Positions 32,433 through 41,299 of a stretch of DNA of 56,380 bases are shown here, piece by piece. Below the pieces are notes generated by a model, which did no database searches, was not told the DNA's origin, and saw only the letters and a program-made list of their open reading frames with translations. Source of the stretch: a virus; IMG/VR virus record IMGVR_UViG_3300010885_029793, positions 1 to 56,380 of that record, one strand, 5' to 3'. The position numbers were made by a program, and so were the translations under genes. Each line of letters begins with the position of its first letter. Positions within the stretch are counted from its first letter, which is position 1.

Positions 32433-32461
32433 GACCGAACCAACCGCCGGATGCAAATCAG

Positions 32462-32486
32462 CCCCGCGATTCACGCGGGGTTTTTT
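32462..32486 (+). terminator. intrinsic terminator after 32031-32432
   Basis: Stem CCCCGCG-ATTCA-CGCGGGG followed by TTTTTT. Confidence 0.9.
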
Positions 32487-32535
32487 GTTTTCGCAAGCGT
32501 TGGTGAAATCGAAACCGTACCCGACAAAATAAATA

Positions 32536-32586
32536 TTGCCGAATCGGGAATAAATGTCTTGAAGGTATCCGGCGAAGTCGTATGAT
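32536..32586 (+). promoter_or_regulatory. early promoter P6 with upstream dyad
   Basis: Dyad TTGCCGAATCGGGAA (32536-32550), 8 bp, -35 TTGAAG (32559-32564), 16-bp spacer with CCGGCGAAGTCG, -10 TATGAT (32581-32586). Drives the DUF932 gene and probably genes to 35692 in part. Confidence 0.85.
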
Positions 32587-32642
32587 GGTTCCATGCGGTC
32601 GACATGGTGACGGCCGCAAGGACCCAAAAAGGACGACCCCCA

Positions 32643-33653
32643 ATGGCTCACGACTTAGCGACCGCGCCAAATGGACAGAAATCTTTCGCGTACGCCGGCC
32701 AAACCCCTTGGCACCGCCTCGGCCAATCGGTCACCGAGGCAATGACCGCGACCGAGGCAATGACCCTGGCTCACCTGGGATACCCGGTCGCCAAATACCC
32801 GGCGTTTCACCAATTGCCCGACGGTTCGTTCGCACGAATCCCTGGTTATTCCACCACGACCCGCACCGATTCCAATCAGATCCTGGGCGTGGTCGCCGAC
32901 AATTACAAAGTGTTCCAGAACGCCGAAGCCTTCGAGTTCCTGGATTCTTTGGTCGATTCAGCCGACCTACGATACGAAACCGCCGGCGCCCTGGGCGTTG
33001 GTGAACGGGTCTGGATGTTGGCCCGGATGCCCGGCGAAATCCGCATCCGGTCCACCGAAGACGTGACCGAAAAGTATTTACTGTTGGCGACCAGCCACGA
33101 CGCATCGACGGCCGTTCGTGTCTTGTTTACGCCAATCCGGGTTGTCTGTGCCAATACCCTGGCGATCGCCCTCAAAGGTGCAAAGACCGGATTATCCATC
33201 CGGCACGTGGGCGATATGGCCGCCAAAGTCAGGCTCGCCAAAGAAACCCTGGGCTTGGCGTCGGATAGTTTCCGCCGATTCGGCGAAGACGCCAACTATC
33301 TCGCCGGACCCCGGATTTCCGATCGTCGGATCGGCGAATATTTCGAAGCGATCTTCCCCGATGAAACCGACGCCTTGTCGGCCGTCAGCAAAAAGGCCGC
33401 CACGGTCCGAATGACCCTTCGCGGCCTGGTCGATTCTGGCCTGGGCACCGAGATCTCCGAAATTCGCGGAACCGCCTGGGCCGCGTACAACGCCGTCACC
33501 GAGTACGTCGACCACTACGATCGACCGACCCTGACCGATTCCCGCCGCCTGGACGCGATCTGGTTCGGCGACGGCGCCCGGCTCAAGGTTCGGGCGTGGA
33601 ATCTGGCGATGGACCTCGCCGCCGGCAAGGACTTTGCCAAAACCACCGTCTAA
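32643..33653 (+). CDS. DUF932 family phage/plasmid protein
   Basis: 336 residues. The pattern FAYAGQTPWHRLGQSVTEAMT, LGVVADNYKVFQNAEAFEFLD, AGALGVGERVWMLARMP, KYLLLATSHDASTAVRVLFTPIRVVCANTLAIAL is diagnostic of the DUF932/TIGR03299 family (LGxVgxxYxxxQn...; RVVCxNTL). These are common in phages and plasmids; the role is not settled, perhaps in replication or DNA repair. ATG at 32643 follows AAAGGAC. A terminator lies at 33662. Confidence 0.9.
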   Translation: MAHDLATAPNGQKSFAYAGQTPWHRLGQSVTEAMTATEAMTLAHLGYPVAKYPAFHQLPDGSFARIPGYSTTTRTDSNQILGVVADNYKVFQNAEAFEFLDSLVDSADLRYETAGALGVGERVWMLARMPGEIRIRSTEDVTEKYLLLATSHDASTAVRVLFTPIRVVCANTLAIALKGAKTGLSIRHVGDMAAKVRLAKETLGLASDSFRRFGEDANYLAGPRISDRRIGEYFEAIFPDETDALSAVSKKAATVRMTLRGLVDSGLGTEISEIRGTAWAAYNAVTEYVDHYDRPTLTDSRRLDAIWFGDGARLKVRAWNLAMDLAAGKDFAKTTV

Positions 33654-33661
33654 GGCGATCG

Positions 33662-33692
33662 GGAAGCCTGGTCGGTTCAGGCTTCCTTTTTT
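33662..33692 (+). terminator. intrinsic terminator after DUF932 gene
   Basis: Stem GGAAGCCTG / CAGGCTTCC followed by TTTTTTATT. Confidence 0.9.
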
Positions 33693-33737
33693 ATTCCCAA
33701 TTCGGCACCATTCTATCTCAAACAAAGGACCCCTTCG

Positions 33738-34463
33738 ATGACCCGCGACGATGCCCTTCGCAAGATATCCGCTTTGCTTGCAAAGACGATCGAAAACGGC
33801 GCGACCCAGGCCGAAGCCGAGGCCGCGTTCTCCAAGGCCGCCGCGATCATGGACGAATACCAGATCACGAACAAAGACCTGGGCGGCCCAGAATCGGAAT
33901 TCGGCGCCGGCAATCTGTTCGAAGGCCGAACCATGTCGATCGGGCAAAATACCGCGTTGCTCGTGCTTCAGGCCGCGTTTCCGGTCAAGGTTCTGGTCTT
34001 GCGGGCGACCGGCCGCCTGCACTCCATGCGGAACGTGAAAATCTTGATTTTCGGCGATGCGGTCGCCTGCCAGTCGGCCGCCTGGGCGTTTCAGTTCCTG
34101 ACGGCCACGTTTGCCAATCTTTGGAAGCGATATAAACCGCCGATTCGATCCGCCGAGATCCGGCAATCCTACTTTCGCGGCCTGGCAATCGGCATGATTT
34201 CCAAGATCAAATCCGACCGCGATCAACGCAACCAAGACCAGCCCGGAACCGGCATCGTTCTGGCCAGTAAAGCCAAAAAGCTGAAAATCGCGTTTTACAA
34301 GACGTTCGGCGAAACCAAGACAATAAATCACCAACTTGACCGCCGTCACGATTCCATCGAAGCCGACGACGCGTTCGTCGCCGGTCGCCGTGACGGTCGC
34401 CAGATCAATCTTGCCCGTCCGATCAGCCCCCACCAATCCGCCAGGTCGATCACGTCGGCCTGA
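33738..34463 (+). CDS. DUF2786-type protein
   Basis: 241 residues. The opening ALRKISALLAKTIENGATQAEAEAAFSKAAAIMDEYQIT is the DUF2786 signature (KIxxLLxKtx.nGATeaEAxAA...A.xLmxkY.i). A second conserved region RQSYFRGLAIGMISKI follows, then a disordered C-terminus. The family is widespread in phages; the function is unknown, with zinc-metallopeptidase-like proposals in some members. ATG at 33738, with the same CAAAGGACC leader as other early genes. Confidence 0.8.
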   Translation: MTRDDALRKISALLAKTIENGATQAEAEAAFSKAAAIMDEYQITNKDLGGPESEFGAGNLFEGRTMSIGQNTALLVLQAAFPVKVLVLRATGRLHSMRNVKILIFGDAVACQSAAWAFQFLTATFANLWKRYKPPIRSAEIRQSYFRGLAIGMISKIKSDRDQRNQDQPGTGIVLASKAKKLKIAFYKTFGETKTINHQLDRRHDSIEADDAFVAGRRDGRQINLARPISPHQSARSITSA

Positions 34464-34476
34464 CTTTCTTTTCCGG

Positions 34477-34506
34477 GCCGGGTCTGTTTCCCGGCTCGTT
34501 TTTTTT
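34477..34506 (+). terminator. intrinsic terminator after DUF2786 gene
   Basis: Stem GCCGGG-TCTGTTT-CCCGGC followed by TCGTTTTTTTT. Confidence 0.8.
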
Positions 34507-34530
34507 GCTTGCACCACGAAGGAGACCCCA

Positions 34531-35067
34531 ATGGCCAAGACTCGCCGCCGCCGCTTCCCCACAAAAACCCTATTGCCGACCATTGTGGCCGCCCTCAAGA
34601 CCCGGCCGTCATCGGCACGCGAAATCAGCCTCTTTGCCCAATTGAACGGGTTCCCGTCCGCCGGCGCCGCCAGGCTGGGTTCGATCTGTTCGCGGATCGC
34701 CACCAACAACGGACTTCGGACATCCATTGGGTCCTTGGGAGAAATTGCGTACCAGTTCCTGGAAGGTTTCACCGACATTCCGTTGTCGGCTTCGTTGCCG
34801 GTCGCCGAAGAAGACCAGGCCCGTGAAGATCAAATCAATCGACGCCGCCAAGATGCGCTACGGGCGGCCCGCGAAGCCAAGACCGCCGCTCACGCCGGCA
34901 TTGCGACAACCGAACCGGAAACCGTTTCCACCCTGACCTCGCAAATTTCCGCCCTAGCCGACCAGGTCCAACGCCTGGAAACGTTGGTTGATCGTTTGGC
35001 CGAAAATGCAAGTCGCAAACCGACCGGACTTCACGTCAACGGCCGGCTTCCTTTCTCGACTTTTTGA
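34531..35067 (+). CDS. hypothetical DNA-binding-like protein
   Basis: 178 residues. Basic start (MAKTRRRRFPTKTLLPTIV), a helical winged-helix-like region (ARLGSICSRIATNNGLRTS), then a long Arg/Glu/Ala helix and a coiled coil (ISALADQVQRLETLVDRLAEN). ATG at 34531 has GGAG 8 nt upstream. Preceded by a terminator and followed by a hairpin at 35078; no promoter of the P1-P6 family is seen upstream. Confidence 0.55.
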   Translation: MAKTRRRRFPTKTLLPTIVAALKTRPSSAREISLFAQLNGFPSAGAARLGSICSRIATNNGLRTSIGSLGEIAYQFLEGFTDIPLSASLPVAEEDQAREDQINRRRQDALRAAREAKTAAHAGIATTEPETVSTLTSQISALADQVQRLETLVDRLAENASRKPTGLHVNGRLPFSTF

Positions 35068-35077
35068 CCGTTTTTTT

Positions 35078-35098
35078 GCGGCCGGCATTGTCGGCCGC
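35078..35098. terminator. hairpin between genes
   Basis: GCGGCCG-GCATTGT-CGGCCGC, preceded by TTTTTTT and followed by CTTT. It could terminate minus-strand transcription (T-run complement is A-rich) or attenuate; strength uncertain. Confidence 0.4.
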
Positions 35099-35128
35099 TT
35101 TCCACCCTTTGAATCGGGAGTCTTTCCG

Positions 35129-35692
35129 TTGAAAACCGCCGAACTCGAAACCGCCAAACCGGTCGTCGATTCCGTAATTGCCAAGTTTAAGCCGCGTCGC
35201 CTGGCCGATTATCCGGGCGTGTTGGCCGCCCTGTTTTCCGAGATTGAAGACGCTGATGGCGAAATGACCGTCGACCAATCCGACCTTCTGGAAGTTCTGG
35301 AAGTCGGTTTCACCGAAAAAGTCGAGTCGACGTGGTTGTTTGCTCGCGAACTGGAAGACCGCGCCGCCGCGTGCCAGGCAACCGCCAGCCGATATGCCGA
35401 CCGGGCCGCCTCGCTTACCAAAAAGGCCGCCCGCCTGAAGTCGTTCATCGTCGACGCCATGCAGGCGACCGGAAATACCAAAGTTCGCGGCACGTTTGCC
35501 AACGTGTCTCTGGTCAAAAATTCGCGGCCGTCGATTCGCTGGGAAGGTGACGTCGATTTTATCCCGCCCGCGTTCCAGACGATCAAGACCACGGTCGGCC
35601 TGAATTCGGACGAAGCCCTCAAGGCGTGGAAGGACGACCGGTTGCCAGCCGGGTTCACGGTCCAGATTGGATCTCATTTGCGGGGAACGTGA
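35129..35692 (+). CDS. Siphovirus Gp157-family protein
   Basis: 187 residues. EIEDADGEMTVDQSDLLEVLEVGFTEKVESTWLFARELEDRAAACQATASRYADRAASLTKKAARLKSFI follows the Gp157 pattern (helical N-terminus; E..RL..R....), then MQATGNTKVRGTFANVSLVKNSRPS and the C-terminal PDRLPAGFTVQI-like end. The family is linked to phage resistance (streptococcal phage) and is near recombination genes elsewhere. The TTG at 35129 with GGGAG 8 nt upstream is chosen; no ATG precedes the family domain. Confidence 0.75.
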   Translation: MKTAELETAKPVVDSVIAKFKPRRLADYPGVLAALFSEIEDADGEMTVDQSDLLEVLEVGFTEKVESTWLFARELEDRAAACQATASRYADRAASLTKKAARLKSFIVDAMQATGNTKVRGTFANVSLVKNSRPSIRWEGDVDFIPPAFQTIKTTVGLNSDEALKAWKDDRLPAGFTVQIGSHLRGT

Positions 35693-35720
35693 TCCGTTGC
35701 GTCTATTTCCGGAATCAAAG

Positions 35721-35750
35721 AAAGCCGCGATACCCTCGCGGCTTTTCTGT
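35721..35750 (+). terminator. intrinsic terminator after Gp157 gene
   Basis: Stem AAAGCCGCGA / TCGCGGCTTT with a 5-nt loop, followed by TCTGTT. Confidence 0.85.
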
Positions 35751-35813
35751 TCCCTTGCCACTTGCCATCCTGAAACCTATGGTTCGATCAGGACCCGCCG
35801 AAGGATTCCCACC

Positions 35814-36011
35814 ATGTTTCACGTATACGCCGCCGGACCGTCTGGATCTCGATTTGTCGGAACGCATCCCGGCCACGATCGAACCGTCGCCCAGTCGCAA
35901 GTCGAGGCCGACCGCGTATCATTGCGGATTCGGCCGGACGAGGCCGTCGTGTTACGATCAGGATCGAGCTCCTGGATCGTCGCCGAACCACCGATCCTGG
36001 CTTTTCGGTAA
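35814..36011 (+). CDS. hypothetical small protein
   Basis: 65 residues, starting MFHVYAAGPSGSRFVGTHPGHDR, beta-rich (VSLRIRPDEAVVLRSGSSSWIV). ATG at 35814 with GAAGGA 8 nt upstream. Convergent with the NUDIX gene; the 94-bp gap between them holds an inverted repeat GCCAAGGAT (36015-36023) / ATCCTTGGC (36095-36103) enclosing a smaller hairpin, perhaps a two-way terminator. Confidence 0.55.
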   Translation: MFHVYAAGPSGSRFVGTHPGHDRTVAQSQVEADRVSLRIRPDEAVVLRSGSSSWIVAEPPILAFR

Positions 36012-36105
36012 TCGGCCAAGGATAGCCCAGGCGAAGACGCCAGGGCTTCCATGTCCAATCTACGGTCGCCCGCGTTCTAGATGCGTCCTGAACCATCCTT
36101 GGCGA

Positions 36106-36855
36106 TCAGAAGAAATCCAGGATGCCGCCGGCGATTGCACCGGCCACGCCCTGGCTCCACTTTTCATAACGGCCCAGGTCGGCCGCGATTTCGGCCGCCG
36201 TTTGCCAGACTGGGACGACTTCGTCGCTTCCTTTGATAATCGAGATCTCATCCACGTGCATCCGTGCGCGAAAGACCAGGCCGACGTGGACTTGGCCGAC
36301 TCCCGTCGAATCTTCGTTCACGATGCCGATCGGCACCGCCCCGCCCGTAATGATGCCGGCTTCGATTGGCGAGATCCCCAGTTCTTCGGATAGTTCCCGC
36401 TGGATCGCGTTCCGGACGGTTTCGCTGGCGTGGATTCCGAATTCGGATAACGCCTCATCTTCGCGTTCGACGTGTCCACCGATCCCCAGCGATTTGAGGC
36501 CGGTCAGCCGCCCTTCGCCGGTCCGGCGTTCGTAAGTCAGATATTTCGTTCCCGCGTCGCCGACCGATTCGATAATGACGTAGGGGATGATCTGTTTGGC
36601 CGACGGGTCGATTTCGGCCTGGGTTTTCTCGGCCCAAAAGGCGAACGGCGAAGATGACCAAGCCTTCCAGGTCGGGCAGCACGCGGGCCCTCCGGGCTTG
36701 AACCCCTGGACCGCGTGAAATGGCGGAATAGCGTCGACGGGCACCGCCAGAACGGCCCGTTCCGGCTTTGGATCAGGCGTTGCAATGACATCGGTTGAGC
36801 TTGCCGAAGTCGGAACCGCCGACAAAATGGAATTGACCGAATCCATGACGCTCAT
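36106..36855 (-). CDS. NUDIX-hydrolase-like protein
   Basis: 249 residues. The NUDIX box is present as ETVRNAIQRELSEELGI (E-x7-RE-x2-EE-x-G), preceded by SLGIGGHVE and an insertion before the box. An N-terminal stretch with KQIIPYVIIESVGDAGTKYLTYER leads into it. Phage NUDIX enzymes hydrolyse nucleoside diphosphates linked to other groups (damaged nucleotides, caps, NAD-like). ATG at 36855 or an inner one at the same frame; it lies at the left edge of attP, divergent from the integrase, so it may be a lysogenic cargo gene. Confidence 0.7.
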   Translation of the reverse strand: MSVMDSVNSILSAVPTSASSTDVIATPDPKPERAVLAVPVDAIPPFHAVQGFKPGGPACCPTWKAWSSSPFAFWAEKTQAEIDPSAKQIIPYVIIESVGDAGTKYLTYERRTGEGRLTGLKSLGIGGHVEREDEALSEFGIHASETVRNAIQRELSEELGISPIEAGIITGGAVPIGIVNEDSTGVGQVHVGLVFRARMHVDEISIIKGSDEVVPVWQTAAEIAADLGRYEKWSQGVAGAIAGGILDFF

Positions 36856-36877
36856 AGACGACCTTTCGATGAAATCC

Positions 36878-37154
36878 GGGCAGGGAATTGGGCAGGGAAT
36901 CGACCCGTTGGGCAGGGTTGAAACGGCCGAAAACGTCCCTTGACGGACATTGGAACGAATGCGATAAACCGCCGTCGGCCTCTTACTTTAGCCCTAATTT
37001 GCGGAAAACCGCAAAATCTCAAGTATTGGCCGACCGCGTTCGCAATGCAGAGGTTGAGGGTTCGATTCCCTTCCGCTCCACTTTACTATATAACGACTTA
37101 CGTCGACGCCCGTTGAAAGAAACCCGCCCCGGGCAGGGAATACGGGCAGGGAAT
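36878..37154. other. attP: attP region: tRNA 3'-half core flanked by arm repeats
   Basis: The core 37034-37080 reads as the 3' half of a tRNA: anticodon loop TTCGCAA (anticodon CGC), T arm GAGGG-TTCGATT-CCCTT, acceptor CCGCTCC and discriminator A, with U at position 70 (as in the G3-U70 pair of tRNA-Ala). No matching 5' half is present. GGGCAGGG repeats lie at 36878, 36890 and 36910 on the left and 37131 and 37144 on the right, all in one orientation, as expected for integrase arm sites. Integration would restore a host tRNA-Ala gene. The integrase starts 18 bp after the last repeat. Confidence 0.8.
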
Positions 37155-37171
37155 TCGGGCCGGAGGTCACA

Positions 37172-38221
37172 ATGGCTCGGACGCCAAAACCTTGGTATCG
37201 CGCCGCGAAAGATGCCTGGTTTGTTGAACTGGACGGCCGGCAAATCCGGCTTGCCACCGGTCTCAAAAATAAGTCGCAAGCCATCCAGGCGTTCCATCAA
37301 TTGATGGCGTCCTCGTATCCGGCCGCCGAAACCAAAACGCCCCCGAAATTGACGCCGCTCGCGTCGCTTTCAAAGCTGGCCGCCGCCTATCTGTTCAGCC
37401 TGGAAACCCGATGCAATCGCGGAGAGATCACGCGGGTTGCCGTCGATGACTGGATCCGACGCACCGAAGGGTTTATTCGCCTTCACGGTCGCCGGTCGGC
37501 CGCCGCGATCAAGCCCGAAGACCTGGCGGCCTGGCTCAAGTCGACGACCTGGGGACCGACCACTTGCCACGACGCCGCCAACGCGGTCACGGGTATGTTC
37601 CGCTGGGCTACGCCGAAGTATCTCGCCCAGAACCCGTTGGCCAATGCCAAGGCCCCGCCACGCCGACCGCGACGCGAAACCGTGTTGACTGATCCGGTAC
37701 GCGCCAAAGAAATCGTCGATTCGATCAAATCGGCCGAATTCCGCGATCTGATGACCTTCCTGTTCCTGACCGGCTGCCGGCCCTGCGAAGCCCGGACGAT
37801 GACCGCCGCCGATTGCGACCTGGACCGCCGGATCGTTGTCCTCAAGCAACATAAGACCGCACGGGCGACCGGCCGCGATCGCGTGATCGTTTTGACCGAT
37901 GCCGCTTTCGACCTGGTGTCCAGGTTGGTTTTGACCCACCGAACCGGACCGATCTTCAGGAACGAAATCGGGAACCCGTGGAACCGCAATTCGATTAACT
38001 GCGCGATTCGCCGTCTCCGCGAAAAAACGGGCGCCGATCACGAATTGATTGCCTATGCGTTCCGGCATTTATTCGTGACCGACGCGCTTGAAGCCGGGGT
38101 CCCAATTGCCACGGTTGCCGCCCTTGCCGGCCATTCCTCAACCGCAATGGTCGCCCGCACCTATTCGCGGCTCGACACGCGGATCGACCATTTACTTGAC
38201 GCCACGAAAAAGGTTAGATGA
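37172..38221 (+). CDS. int: tyrosine integrase
   Basis: 349 residues. An N-terminal arm-binding-like segment, a core-binding SAM-like domain (~60-160), and a catalytic domain with the first Arg in TGCRPCEARTM, Lys in LKQHKTARATGRD, the HELIAYAFRH box, GHSSTAMV (His) and a final RTYSRL tyrosine (residue ~332). It catalyses attP-attB recombination. ATG at 37172 has GGAGG 6 nt upstream. Stop overlaps the convergent spike gene by 30 bp. No dedicated excisionase is adjacent; small HTH proteins at 41300 and 42246 are candidates. Confidence 0.95.
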   Translation: MARTPKPWYRAAKDAWFVELDGRQIRLATGLKNKSQAIQAFHQLMASSYPAAETKTPPKLTPLASLSKLAAAYLFSLETRCNRGEITRVAVDDWIRRTEGFIRLHGRRSAAAIKPEDLAAWLKSTTWGPTTCHDAANAVTGMFRWATPKYLAQNPLANAKAPPRRPRRETVLTDPVRAKEIVDSIKSAEFRDLMTFLFLTGCRPCEARTMTAADCDLDRRIVVLKQHKTARATGRDRVIVLTDAAFDLVSRLVLTHRTGPIFRNEIGNPWNRNSINCAIRRLREKTGADHELIAYAFRHLFVTDALEAGVPIATVAALAGHSSTAMVARTYSRLDTRIDHLLDATKKVR

Positions 38222-41200
38222 GACGGCCGCAACAAATTGCGTGATCGCGTCGTTCACGCCGCCGGCGAACTCCGTGGTCAGGCTGGCGATCTGGGCCGCG
38301 AAGGCGTTCGACGCCGCCTGGATCTGATCCACGCCCGGAGTGAAGGCGATTGCGGCCGCCGGCCGGTAATCGGCCACGCCGTAGTATCCCAGCCGCGTCG
38401 AATCAACGGTCGGGATTCCTATGGGCGTGTAAGCCTTGGCGAATTTCCGGTAACAGGTGGCCGCGTCGTAGTTATCGGCCCATTGAGCCTCCTGACGGCT
38501 GGCAATTCGTGACCAAGAGCCAAGCTGGTAATTGGTTGCCGCAAAGATCGGATCGGCGGCCAGAAGGACGCTGTTGACGTCGCGGCCGGTTTTTTGCCAT
38601 TCGGCAAAACTGGCACCGGTGTAATCCGGCCACGCAAAGACCTCGTGGCTATCGGTGATCCGATACGCGTTTCGATCGTAATCGACGTGGTTGGCAATGA
38701 TCGCATCAGACGTTTGCGCCCCGTTGGTGTTCCAGCCTGGCGACAACTCCAAAAACGCCGTCTGCAAGGGTTGCCCCTTATAATCGACCCCGGTTCCGGG
38801 CCGATTCACGAACAGGTTGTTGTGGACGTGGAGCTTGCCCGGTACCGGCAACCGAATTCCGGCGCGGAATGAACCGGCATCGACAAGCGTGTTGTGCTGG
38901 AAGCCGACATGGGAATGAGCCCAGGCCCGTTCATCGTTGTTGAAAGCCGTGATCCCCGTGTAGTTTTGGGATGGCACGCGATTCTCCAACGATCCGGTCG
39001 ATGCCAGGAAAATGTTGAAATTGTGGGTCGACGCCGGCAAATGCGACGGCGCGGTCGATAACGTATCGTTGTAAAGCCCTTGTTTCATAAACAGGTTTTT
39101 GACAACGGCCGCGTCGCCAGACGTGCAAATTCCATGCGTGTTTTCCGTGAACACGTTATACGCGGCCACGCCGCCGCCACGCTGTTGAATCCCTACCGAA
39201 CCGGCTCCAATCGAATAACAGCCATGCGTGACCACGTCTCGGCACATACCCGACAGATAAAGGTTATGGCAATAGATATCATTGAAATCGGGACGGTCTG
39301 GCCAATTCCACCCGTTGTTCAAAAACGCCGATTGCGAGAACAACCAGTCTCCACAATGGGACGCATAAAATCCTTGAATGTGACCGCCCAGGTCCCAATA
39401 CCCTAACGGACAAAACGCGATCCTGGTTGTATCGTCCAGGTCGGGTAGGTCGGGCGTGACTTTGGCCGAACGCGTGGTTGGGTCGTAGGAATGAATCAGG
39501 AATTTTGTGGGCGATGCTCCGGTTCCGCTATAAAGCACGAACCATTGCCCGATCGGGTCGAGGCTGATATTGCAACCGGTCCGCGTGAACGTGTTTGTCC
39601 AGGGCGTGTCGACGTACCAATACGACCCGTTGCCGTCGGCGTGGGTCGTCAGGGTTTTGGTCTCGCTTTTCGTTCCTTCGCTGACCGTGACTTTCCAGCC
39701 GGCGACTTTCCACCGGGCGCCGCTATTGAAGAACCGAATGAACGTTTGCCCGGGCGTGATCAGGTTGATCCCGCTGGAAGCGTACCCCGCCCACGGGTTG
39801 ATGAATCGGTCTGGAAAGATCAGATTCGATACGCCCGATCCCCGGTCGGGCGCCACGTTCGCCGGCGAACCGTGAACCGAATGAAGAATCGAACGATGGA
39901 CCATACAACCGATTGGAGCGATTTTTTGCGCGGCTCCGTAGGTTCCGACCAGGCAAACGTTCTGGAATTCGCAATCGCTCAGAACGACGAAATCTTCGGC
40001 CGTCGTTGCCGGCCAAGTCTGGCCCGTGTTGGGGTAGGTTGCATCGGCCCGGAATGAAAGGCCCCGGAAGTAGATATAGGGTCGGTCGCCGTTGCCTTTG
40101 GTTTTTCCGGTCGTGTCAACGAACCCCTGGAATGTGATCGCGGTTTCGTCCAGTTTTTTGGTCGCCATATCGTAGTATGGGTCGCCAATTGTGATGATTG
40201 GCCTGGAACCAGGGTCGTCGCCATACGCTGGGTTCCAATAGCTCTCAAACAACGCCGGTCGGTCGATCGAAAGACCCCAATACGCACGCCGCCAAACCTC
40301 GGCCGGCCAGGTATCGCCGCGCAAGAACCGAAAACAGATATTCGGCCGGGTTTCGGTGGCGGCCATCGCCCTTGCCATCGTCTTGAACGGTCGAAGAATC
40401 GAACCGTCGCCGGCGCCAACGCTGTCATTGCCCCGGCTAAAACTTAGATAGACTTGCTGGTTGAAAAAGAATTGTTGGGTTGCCGTGTTATTGTTAGCCG
40501 TCGCCAGGAAACCATTGGTGCCCACAATCGACAGGTTGTCGGCACGGTACGATTGGACCGCTTCGGTCACGTTTCCCCGATCGTCGACAACGATCCCTTC
40601 AGGCGCCATGACGACGACCGGAACGCCCATTGCTATCGGGGTTTCCAGACGGCATGTCACGGTCCAGGTCGTGGATTGCGGGACATAATATTCGCCATCG
40701 CCGCCGAAACCGGTGAGAACGATCTTGCCTGGATCGACCATGCTTGAACCCATCTGGGAAGCGATCCGGCGAAGGTTGCCAACCAAGGGCAACTTTTCAC
40801 ACGCGTAGACGTTCACGCGGCCATCAACCGGAACCGGTTCCCGCCATCGGATTTCGACCGGTTGGCCGGCTACAATGTCCACGCCAACCTCGCCGGCGTC
40901 GTTGCAATAGGACCAGATCGGCGGACCGACTTTGACCTCTTTTCCGGTCGCGTCTTCAATGGCGATCAAAAAGAAATAACGGCCGGCCGGTACGGAATAA
41001 CCGCCGCTTCCGGGAGGCATGATCCACGGAACGGGCATGTTCCAATCTTCGGCATTTACGCCGATGATTTCCGCCGGTTGACCGTTTGCCAAGACTGTCA
41101 GGCCGGCCGCCAGGCCCGGAAGGTAGTCACGAAACCCGGTGTCCTTCAGGCGATTTACTGGGGGTTGTCCGACCGCGACCCCGGCTTCGAACCGAAGCCG

Positions 41201-41248
41201 AAGGACCATTCCGTCGCCAAGGATCTCTGCCGCCGTCAACGTAAACAT
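38192..41248 (-). CDS. large tail spike/receptor-binding protein with a parallel beta-helix
   Basis: 1018 residues. The N-terminal ~250 residues are beta-rich modules (virion attachment). From ~270 (GNDSVGAGDGSILRPFKTMARAMA) a pectate-lyase-like beta-helix begins, with repeated Asn/His-bearing turns (IYCHNLYLSGMCRDVVTHGC, KLHVHNNLFVNRPGTGVDYKG). The C-terminus holds FTPGVDQIQAASNAFAAQIASL, a helical trimerisation-like segment. Likely binds and perhaps cleaves host surface glycans. It sits alone beside the integrase, away from the tail operon, facing it and overlapping its stop. Confidence 0.75.
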   Translation of the reverse strand: MFTLTAAEILGDGMVLRLRFEAGVAVGQPPVNRLKDTGFRDYLPGLAAGLTVLANGQPAEIIGVNAEDWNMPVPWIMPPGSGGYSVPAGRYFFLIAIEDATGKEVKVGPPIWSYCNDAGEVGVDIVAGQPVEIRWREPVPVDGRVNVYACEKLPLVGNLRRIASQMGSSMVDPGKIVLTGFGGDGEYYVPQSTTWTVTCRLETPIAMGVPVVVMAPEGIVVDDRGNVTEAVQSYRADNLSIVGTNGFLATANNNTATQQFFFNQQVYLSFSRGNDSVGAGDGSILRPFKTMARAMAATETRPNICFRFLRGDTWPAEVWRRAYWGLSIDRPALFESYWNPAYGDDPGSRPIITIGDPYYDMATKKLDETAITFQGFVDTTGKTKGNGDRPYIYFRGLSFRADATYPNTGQTWPATTAEDFVVLSDCEFQNVCLVGTYGAAQKIAPIGCMVHRSILHSVHGSPANVAPDRGSGVSNLIFPDRFINPWAGYASSGINLITPGQTFIRFFNSGARWKVAGWKVTVSEGTKSETKTLTTHADGNGSYWYVDTPWTNTFTRTGCNISLDPIGQWFVLYSGTGASPTKFLIHSYDPTTRSAKVTPDLPDLDDTTRIAFCPLGYWDLGGHIQGFYASHCGDWLFSQSAFLNNGWNWPDRPDFNDIYCHNLYLSGMCRDVVTHGCYSIGAGSVGIQQRGGGVAAYNVFTENTHGICTSGDAAVVKNLFMKQGLYNDTLSTAPSHLPASTHNFNIFLASTGSLENRVPSQNYTGITAFNNDERAWAHSHVGFQHNTLVDAGSFRAGIRLPVPGKLHVHNNLFVNRPGTGVDYKGQPLQTAFLELSPGWNTNGAQTSDAIIANHVDYDRNAYRITDSHEVFAWPDYTGASFAEWQKTGRDVNSVLLAADPIFAATNYQLGSWSRIASRQEAQWADNYDAATCYRKFAKAYTPIGIPTVDSTRLGYYGVADYRPAAAIAFTPGVDQIQAASNAFAAQIASLTTEFAGGVNDAITQFVAAVSSNLFRGVK

Positions 41249-41299
41249 GCCATTGCCTCAAAAAAAGAAATCCGGCCGCAAAACGCGACCGGATCAGGA

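Noticed and set aside
33192-34778. Long minus-strand open frame (528 codons) opposite the DUF932 and DUF2786 genes
   Set aside because: Antisense to recognised families with terminators and ribosome sites on the plus strand; an artefact of GC-rich codon bias.
35036-35761. Minus-strand frame (241 codons) opposite the Gp157-family gene
   Set aside because: Antisense to a recognised family gene followed by a clear terminator.
36994-37304. Frames with SGRESNPQPLHCERG- or RKGIEPSTSALRT-like sequence on the minus strand
   Set aside because: These are the well-known false translations of antisense tRNA sequence; here they mark the tRNA-like attP core.
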